Shown here piece by piece: positions 39,801-50,000 of a DNA stretch of 52,500 bases; within the stretch, counting starts at the first letter, position 1; each line of letters opens with the position of its first letter. The stretch covers positions 7,577,501-7,630,000 of the forward strand of contig NC_135558.1 of assembly GCF_964340395.1 (NCBI RefSeq), in the 5' to 3' direction. Source of the stretch: Glandiceps talaboti. Lineage: Eukaryota; Hemichordata; Enteropneusta; Spengelidae. The notes under the pieces are model-generated. The model was not told the DNA's origin and did no database searches. It worked only from the letters and a program-made list of their open reading frames with translations. The position numbers and the translations under genes are program-made.

Positions 39801-42647
39801 CAAATTTGGGAAATGTTTAATTTAAAGACTATTAAAGCCAAATCCAGACTGCATTGGTAAGGCTTGGTATAGTCTAGAGCTTTTTGAAATAGTAACACCA
39901 AGACAAATCTCAGAAGACAGAAATCAGGTCAAATGTGGAGCTTCTTGAAATAGTAACACCAAGACAAGTCTCAGAAGACAGAAATCAGGTCTATGTGGAT
40001 AATTTCCCATCACATTCTGGTTATTAGAAAGAAAAAAGATTTCATGGTTTGGCCACTAGGAGTGCTGTTCACAGACCTTCTCAGGACCAGAAGTGAGGAC
40101 CAGTATGTCTAAATACATATATATGTTGTTTATTTATTTAACTTTATTTACAGCATTCTGTATTTGTTGTCCTCTGAAAGGACAATAATCTTACAGCTAA
40201 CAGTGTATGAAAATTGAAGCACAAAATGCATCTGGCAAAGAGTTTTCCAAAGGCTTTTTCTCACAAGAGGTCTCAGAGACTGGTTATACACATACCTCTG
40301 TACATGTAGCTGTCGAGCTGTTGGAGACCACGAAGGGGAAATTGGAGGCAAGTAGCTATTTGCGCTTAATAAAGAGGTTTGGAGTTTGATTCTCATTTAT
40401 CAAGAAAGTGCCTAGAAATTACGAGGGAGCTTGTCATCCATGTTTCTTTGTTCAAGGAGAACAATGTATAAGATACCCTGTGGAGTCATGATGGTTGAGT
40501 GGTTAGAGTGTGGGCAGCTTGGAATCTGCAGGTTGCAGGTTCAGGCCTTGTCACAGTGGTTTATTTATCAATGGCCAAGTCCTTGGACAAGATTTGCACT
40601 GCGACTGTGTCCCGGTCAGCCCAGCTGTAAAATTGGAGACTTGGTATGATAGAGGTTACAATGTGAATGCTTTCATCCTACGTTCTCATAGAGGCTGCAA
40701 TGGATTCTATGCTCCAAGGGAGTTGAGGAAGTATAGCGATCAGATGTGCGGCTATAGATCCGTGTCTGGGGTAATAATTGTTAGTGTCTGGAGTTCTCAT
40801 GAGGACAGGTACATACAGTAGGTAGGTCCCTGGTATGAATGTCAGCTTGCCAAAGTGAAGTCCTGGCATACTTAGCAGACATCAAACTTACTTACCTTTC
40901 TGATTTCTTTAAACGTTGTCCATTTGTCTCTATACCAAGAATAGACCTAAGGTCAGCCAAGTTCATCTGAGCCGTCACCTCACCAGTTCTGTCTCCAACC
41001 TGTCAAAAACATCAAATATGAGGAGTTTATGTATCATGGTTGTTTTGCAAAAAGATATATACTGGGGAGAGGGGAGGGGAAGCCTGTCAAAATGTAGTGA
41101 GGGGGTTTGACCACAATGGTTTTATAGCAAAATCACAGACGGGAAAAGGGAGGAGGGGGACCCTTTCAAAAGATACGTTTTGAAACCCCCCCATTGCAAT
41201 ACAGTATCAGGGGTTTGTGCACCATAAAACAATCTGACAGACTGGGGGTGGGGGTGACAGTTAAAGGATACACGTACATGTAGTTAAAGAGCAAAATAAA
41301 CATTATTAATGTATTACAGTTACCATATGAAATACAAACAACTGCCAAGCTTGTCAACTTAAAACAAACATATGAAATGATTTAGAGAGATGACTTCAAA
41401 ATTAAGGTACAATCTGAAACTATATCATAAGACACAGAAAAGGGGGTAAGTAAATATTTACATGTAATTGTTTACCTTATACTTACAGGAACAGTACAGC
41501 ACCCAAATCTGTGGTGATTTCAACTTATTTTCTATTTCCCAAAATGTTGACAATATATTCTTAACATCTATTTTTAAGTGACTTTTATTTTTATCTGGAT
41601 GATACCAGTTAATAGTATTGGCCCTGTGCTATATTTAATGAACTACGTCAGGGCTAACACAATGGAGAAACTCTTGGTGACACTCCTAGTCATGGTAACA
41701 GTGGTACCTGGAGTGGCACGGTTTCCTATACTTGTAACTCTTGCGGCTATAGTGAGTTCAAAATGCAAAGTGGTGCGACTGGGAGAATAACGAAAGAACA
41801 CTAAATATGGCATTGCAATTATTAGTCATTGTATTAATTACTGTAGGTGTGGTCGTGAATTTTGTGACAAAGTTCCCCCTGATAATATTTTGATGCAAGC
41901 TGAAAGATTCGCCGTTGTTTGCACCCCACTATCATCTGATGTACAAAGTGAAGGTTACCCTCAGGCTACGGTTCTTTATTCCACAAAATTAATATCAGTA
42001 TATTTAGTTCAGTGTGCCTGTACAGCATATCCGTTGTCACAGTGGGAAAGGGCACAAACAAAGCACTGCTGTGTTTGAGATTTTTATCTGGAGCTAATTT
42101 CACTACCCTCTCCTTGTTCTATGTATAAATCATTGCCAATTGAACATTTGATAGCAATACAGTTTCAAATGAAAATTTCTACTCCAAGAGTCAAAAAAGT
42201 TCTCGGATGTAAATCCTGAATTTTTGCTGGTGTCTTGTCAGCATCATCAGATGTGTACTACAATGTACTGTTATGTTTTGATTCTATGAGTACACATTTT
42301 CATTTGACACTATGAGCCTAGAGTCCATGAACGTTCATTCTTGTATGTATGCACATTTGTAATGATTTCACAGATAGAGTATGTGAAACTTTGCCATGGT
42401 AACATCACTATGGTAACATGAGTGTGCAGAGTGTACACAATAAAGGGAAGAATAAATTAAATACAACATTTCTTAACATTATTTGCAACCGCATAACATT
42501 TGCAACTCAACACACACATACCCACGCACACACACAGTCACACACACACACCCTACACACATAGTCACAAACACACACCCTACACACGAACACACATACA
42601 TACACACATGCATGCGCGCACACACACACACAAACACACACACACAA

Positions 42648-42704
<57 letters not shown>

Positions 42705-45700
42705 ATAGGTATGCAATATTTGTATTCCACTACACATGGAATATCCCTCTCACCTCTCTAGAAATATCAAGATGTTGAGACGCAAAGTGGAATGCCTTTT
42801 CATGGTTCCCTAGTGCTGTGTTAGCATTGCCAAGACTCCAGCAGGCTCTACCTTCACCAACCCTATGAAACAAAATTCGGAGAGTAGAAATGGCTTGAAA
42901 AAATAAAAACATGGTAAACTATACAGAGTAGCTGTCACCAAAATATGTAAATGGGAATGTTAATTTGAAAATTGAAGTCATACAGTACAGCTCAACAATA
43001 TCTTTTCCAATTTAACAGACAAATGTCAGACTGTTATTATTGGGCTCGACTCATTTTAAGATAAGGACTGGTGCAGGTATTCACCCTTCCAGTTTCTAAC
43101 AAATGCTGGTGAGGTGTCAGCTTCTAGTTGCTAGATTAGCCTCATGTTATCATACAGCTAGCGCCAACATCAGCCCTTCCAGCTGCTAGCAATTAAATGC
43201 TAGTGAGACACTAGCCCAATGTCAGATTATTGTTGCTGGGCTTGTCTCATGTTATATTCACAAAGGGCTGGTGCAGACATTCACACTTCCAGTTGTTAAC
43301 ACATGCTGGTGAGATGTTAGCACCTAGTAGTCCACTACACATGAATATCCCTCTCACCTCTGCCCAGTGTCAGCTTGTTACTAGACTAGCCTCATGTTCA
43401 CATTTGACTGGTGCAGGCATTAACCCTTCTAGTTTCTAGCACATACTAGTGAGATGTTAGTGCCAGCCTAGTGTTAGCACTGAGATGACTTGGAGTTAAC
43501 ATTGGCCTGGTGCAATAACATTGGCCTGGTGCAGGCATCAACTCTTCCAGTTGCTAACAATATGCTGGTGAGATGTCAGTGCCTGCATGGTGTTAGCACT
43601 GAGCTAGCACAATGCAAACGCTAGCTCAGTCTGAAAACAATTTTTGAGCTGTACTGTAATCTTAAACATGACTTCCCTCCCCCCCCCCCCCACACACACA
43701 CACACACCTAAAACCCCACTGAACCTATGAGTAAATCATTGAAGAACGGTGTAAGAATGAAATGTACTATACAGTCCTACAAGATGGGTCAATTTTGACC
43801 ATGCTGTCAAAGTTGATTACCCTAAGATTAGGGAAGGATTTCATATGTGTTATTAGCAATATTCCTCCCCCCTCCCTTGGGTCGCTAGTTTGTTGCATTT
43901 TGGAATCAACTATTGGATCCTGCATCAGTCACAGACCTGTGTATTGAAAAAAATATTCCCCCATTTTTTTGGGGGGGCCCAAGTTGTAACTTTGATCATC
44001 GAATACAGATGCTAATATTTCAATATCGCAATCATCAAGGCCAACGCATTTTGCAGCCTTCCTTGTGGAGTCGAGTCACATGATTTCAATTTAGTTGTGA
44101 CCAATTTGTCTTTTTAAATTTCTGTTTCTTCTGTGCTATGAAAAGTTGTTTTAATGTGTTGCATTATTTTCTAAGAAGTCCCAGTGTTTTGTTATTTGCG
44201 TCTTTCAGTTGGGATGCTTTGATGTACAAATGTAGGGACTGTGTCTTATGTCTTGTTTTGAAGACTACAGAAAAAACAGCAGTCTACAGATATTGAAAAG
44301 TTGGTCCTGGAGAAAAAATGACTCTAATTAATATTGACATCCCTATGACTTCACTGATAGGATAACACTAGTGCTAGAACCTTGGAATAAATTATGGGTT
44401 TTTAATATTTGAACAGTGAATTGCTAATAAGATGTGTAGCAATCAATTCTACGTATAAAAGTTACTGAACTCAAACAATTTGACTAATTGTCTGAAAATG
44501 TTGAGACACCAATTAAAACAGTCTATAATGTTGAAATATCATCTCCTACATTGTCCATCATTATGGACAGAGACTAATGCATTTAATCTGTCACCGGACA
44601 TTTTCCACCATTCCAATAATATTTCCCCCAACAATTGACATTAGAATAATGAGGGAAACAATATTTTGTATCATATCTCCATAATAGAGACTTGTTCTAT
44701 CATTATTTCATAGCCAGAGGTATTTCGGTACTGATTTAAACTAAGTTTTCTTATTTTCTAAAGAGTTCGTGAGAAATTACATCATATACATGTACAAGTC
44801 AAATTGTAACATTTGAACTGGAACTATTGAATTTATCTAAAAGGCAACTTCCATCTCGATTGACTTTTAAGCAACATGATTTACAGATGCAGGCTTGTCT
44901 TGGAGGGACGTTTTTAGCCGTGTTATGTACTCTTTTTGCATACAAATGTATGGTGGTCTAGTAAAGCAATAAACCCTTATATGTCTTGGAGGGATGGTTT
45001 AAGCATGAAACAACAGGCACATTAAAACTGATGTTTGACTCGTGAAAAGTAATTTGTTTCAATCTGACATATTGTTAATAAATCACAAAGACTAAAAATA
45101 CACCACATATATAATCTAAAGTAGTTACAAGGTAATATTATCAAACCATTAGCTACAACCCTGATGTATCTACTATAAGGCAATATGGATGACAAATTGC
45201 TATTTATTTTGTCTTTTTAATTTATAAAATAACTCTATGTTTTCCTACTTGAAAAAAATAATGTGAAACAAAATATACCAAGCCCATGTTTGTAAATAAA
45301 AAAATTACCAACATTTTTTAAAAGTATTGTTTGTTATTGTATATATAATAACAAACTTTTTTAGACACTTTCTAGCTTTTTGCTATTTATTGAGGATGAA
45401 ATCATTTTGAACATTTTTAATTTTCAGATTAGTGATTACATTGATTTCATTATGAGGAAATAATATGGTATTCAATCAGTCCTTGAAAGTCAAAAAATTA
45501 CAAATGTTTTGAGCTTTGGCTTATCATCAGTGTAAAGATTATATCAGTATTAGATTAGAATTAGTGAAACCAAACAGAACCAAATAACCAGTATATAATT
45601 TGAATAGATTGAAAACATCATGCTCACCGACAAACAAAACACTTGCAAGCATGAAAGTTATATTGAATGATGTAAATTGTTGTTGATTTCGAATGACTCA

Positions 45701-47035
45701 AGGCGAATGTCATATTTGGTTTTTACACACTCCCCTGTCACATGGTCATAGAACAATCATCAAATACTTCATACACAATCTTTAATTTGATGATTAATTT
45801 CATGTTCAGATTTGTAGTTTTACTCACTCACCTGTCACATAGTCGCTGGGCTATCTTTAAGTGTTTCATATGATATTCTATGGCTGTTTCATAGTCTCGT
45901 AGCAAAGTGAAGGTATTACCCAAACTATAACATGCCTGAGCTTCTATGGCAAGATCACCTAGTTGTCTTGCTATCAATAAGGTTTTCCTGTGTAAAAAAA
46001 AAAACATGGAAATACAGCCATTATTTCTTTGTTAGACATTATACTTGGGCTTTGGAGTAATTGCTAATAATGCTTGTAGGGTGGAAGTGTCTAATCTCAG
46101 AGGGGCAATTTAAGTCCAACATTTGCCAACCACAATAATGATCAAGTCATTAAATTCTCTCACTGTCCTGTTAGGGGAATAACAGCATACTATTAGCTGA
46201 TTTTTGTCAGAATGCATTTAGAATGATTTAAAACCTACATACTTCACACATTCGTACAGCATGCGGTTTTTTTACGAAGTAGTGGTTTTTAAATTTTCCT
46301 GAGAATATAATTTGATATTCATATTCCCTTTTCAGGACACTTGACTATTCCAGAAACAGTATTCTGCACTATGACTTCATTCAGTGAAGTACAAGATAAT
46401 TCTCCACTTACAACTATGATGGCTTTGACATAAATACCTGGATACGTTATATGACACTTTCTGTGAAACATCATAGTATTAATTTAAGCTACATTCTCTA
46501 CAATTGACTCTTGTCTCCTAGGCAACCATCACTTACATGAAGGGAATATTTAAGAGCATATTTAAGGACCCATGCTATGATACAGACCACAGCCATAACA
46601 CATACCAACTTTTACTCTGCGACTGTGTTGGACAAGTAATTAGGTTGACAATGATTAGAAATATTGAACCACTTACAGCAATTTTAAAGCTTGGTGTATT
46701 AACAAATGGGAGAGTCAGAGATGTCCCATATGACAAATATTGTTAAAGGTACAAGGGCCTGACCTGAACATCTTTCTATATCATTTACATTTCATCTGCA
46801 GAATGACATATTTTAAACTCAAACAAGTTTATTATCATGAGTAATCTATGATGAACGTGATATAGCTGGTAGGCATACCAAGTGAATGATGCTATGACAA
46901 AATGTTGATTGCACCCAAAAATTACCATTGATATCATGACCTCACAGATATATGTGCATACATACATACATACATACATACATACATACATACATACATA
47001 CATACATACATACATACATACATACATACATACAT

Positions 47036-47070
<35 letters not shown>

Positions 47071-50000
47071 ATACATACATACATACATACATACATACAT
47101 ACATACATACATACATACATACATACATACATACATACATACATACATACATACATACATACATACATACATACATACATACATACATACATACATACAT
47201 ACATACATACATACATACATACATACATACATACATACATACATACATACATACATACATACATACATACAGCTACCAATGATGTATGGTGATGTTACAC
47301 TCATTTCAATACACATATCAATATAACTATACAATGATACTAGATAAAGTTAATATAAGTATCTTTTGATTAAAATAAAATAGTGTCTCAAGTTGGCTCC
47401 TTGTTGTAACGGAGGCAGCACACAAGTATTCAAGGAGTCTTCAGCAATCTGATAGAAATCCAATGTAGTAATTTACCTTGAAGGTCATTTTTTTACCTGC
47501 ATTGTCCTTTGTATTACATGTTCAGGATTTGGTCTCAGTCACTGCACTTACATCTGACTGATTCTTGTAACGTTTAAACAACGCCATTTTAAATGTTCAA
47601 TTTAACCAACGAGAATGCATTTTACTGTGTTTCTTTAGTTCTGATTGGCTACATGTACAAGATTTGACATTATCAGGAAGAAAGATTGGTCAGATGTAGG
47701 GGTGACAACCAAGTCTACAACAGAAACAAATAAAGGTACAGGCAAATCCAAACATAATACACTGACTACCCAACCATTACATCAGATTTCTAGTATCAAA
47801 TACAGGTGAGAGTTTATTCAACTTTTTGCATGTATTTTCTAAGAGACCTAGTCAGTAATTTTCTCAGCATGCCTCCTTAGACAGTTTACTTGGAATAAAT
47901 GTTCAGACATGTTCATGCTGTGCTCAGCGTGTATTCAACAATACACAGCACAGATATGTACAATTTACTGTCTGATCATTTCAAATTGATCAGGGTTAAA
48001 TTATCAGATGATTTGATTTTTCTCAAAATCTGTTTTGTACTGTAAAATGTGTTTATTTTGGCGCATGAAAAACTTGGTGGACAGTACAAGGGGAAAGTAG
48101 ACACTACTTGTAAATAACTCATCCAGTCCGTCTACTGTATTCAGTGCAACTGTTGTTGACACCTTCAGTGTTTTTGCTAAAGGTTGGTAACAGAAAGGGG
48201 TAAAAATGGCATTGTTTCCCCATAGAGTCTATGGTAATTTTGTTTAGGAACCAAGGTAAAATGACATGGGAACCCTGGTAGATTTTACCTACTTACCACC
48301 CTTAGCAACGATACTGACCTTTCACAATGCTGAATATGGAAATATGACAAATTGTAAAGTATGTTAGCGGGACTTATTTCAGTGGAAAAAGCTTTTGCAT
48401 GTATTCAGCTAAAATAAATTTAGAGCTGAAAAACATGTAAAGTCAAGATTATAAAGTTTGCAAAAAGTACAGCCTATTATTGTGTGTGTATTCTTGATTC
48501 TTCAATAAATTGTATTGAATACAACTTGAATGTTTTCTTTAGATTTATTGACTATTTGTCATACTTCCTGAGTGCTGTCAAAACTATCTGGAAAGCACTG
48601 ACTTTGGTAAATCTCCGTGTTCTGCAGTATAACACCATTTAATATCAAAGCCAGTGAATAATTGTACACTTAGTACTTACTTGTAATATTCTGCAGCAAT
48701 TTCAAATTCACCTAGAAATACATGAGCATTACCAAGATTACTATAAGCTCTTCTTTCAGCTGATTTATCTCCAAATTCTTTAGCTATTGCAAGACGCTGT
48801 AGGAATGGAAAAGAACATTCATTCATTATAAACGATTTCAAGTTTACATTTGATAGGATGAACCAGTCTTAGACTAGTTACTAACTATTACAAATTGTTG
48901 GATTGCATTAAACATAAACTACTTCAATGGACATAAAGTGACTGTAGACCCTACTGGTTTAATAACATTGTCAGTCCTTTTGAACTGACAATTTAAAACT
49001 AACCCAAAATTATTAAATTGAATAACAGCATCTATGGTTCTTTGACAATGGCATTAAGTGTCTGTAGACCCTACTGGATTAATAACATTCAATTGACATA
49101 TCTTCTAAACCAATCTGCTGATAATTTAAAACTAACCAAAAATTATTAAATTGAATAACAGCATCTACGGATCATTTGTGTTGAGTGCCTATAGACCCTA
49201 CTGGTCTAATAAAATTGTTGGAACTTTTGAATCAGTCTATTGGTGAACGAACTACAAACTATTGGGTTACTTGATAAAATATCTATATTAGCTTTATTAA
49301 AGTGTCTGCAGACCCTACTGGTTTAATAACGTTGGCATAACTTTTCAACCATTCTGTATAATAAACTACAATTTAAACTATCAAAATTTGATAACAGTAT
49401 CTATGGTTCACTAACGCAGAGTGTCTGTAGACCCTACTGGTTTAATAGCATTTGGTGAGAAGTATTATAGTAATGCAAATTGATGGAAAAGAGACATTCT
49501 AAGCCAACAATACTCTCTAGTCTTCTTACAAAGCATTCACTCCACGTTATATAGTTCAAACTAGTACATACAGATATGTCTACATTAAAAACTAGGTGAG
49601 ATTTTAGAAGTAGTAAGATAACCATTTCAGAATATTTCAAACCTTTCAAAATCCAAGGAAAATATTTGAATTTTGAATGGTCTGGTAGAAAAATTGTATA
49701 AAAGGTACATAAATAATGCATCCCTTGCCTACATATGTACTTTCACATAATGCGGGCAACACCATCAAAGCACTGTGATTGTTAAATATTAAACATGTAA
49801 AAATAGTAATAACAGATTGTGTTATGAACAGAATGACTTTTCCTTTGAATTTTGATCTTGTTTTTAGCCCTTAGGGTGGTCCTTTTTATTTCATACGTTT
49901 CTCATGATCTGATCCACCTTACATTTCTTGAAGCCATTTCTGAGTCATGCAGACTCTGAACGTACAATAAATGAATTGAAAATATCACCAACATGTCAAA

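Larger units (their letters stand above)
36493..40895 (-). other. GPSM2: GPSM2 intron between end-of-TPR and short linker exons
   Basis: A 4.4-kb intron. It holds a possible degenerate coding fragment on the minus strand (37620-37916), a three-copy tandem array (38530-38930), a MITE (39099-39203), a 59-bp direct duplication (39878-39995) and a plus-oriented SINE (40484-40822). Confidence 0.85.
42863..45831 (-). other. GPSM2: GPSM2 intron between TPR exons
   Basis: A 3.0-kb intron. It contains a five-copy diverged tandem array (43040-43610) with an embedded copy of the neighbouring exon's donor region (43327-43361), and a poly-C/AC tract (43679-43707). The rest (43.7-45.8 kb) is AT-rich with no recognisable element. 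Confidence 0.85.

Noticed and set aside
40431-40821. Two plus-strand frames of 72 and 103 codons
   Set aside because: They lie across the SINE, overlap each other in different frames and have no protein signature.
42479-42778. Open frames of VCVC and THTH repeats
   Set aside because: Artefact of the AC tract.
46785-47334. Long open frames of MYVC or HTYI repeats on both strands
   Set aside because: They are produced by the CATA microsatellite, which has no stop in most frames.
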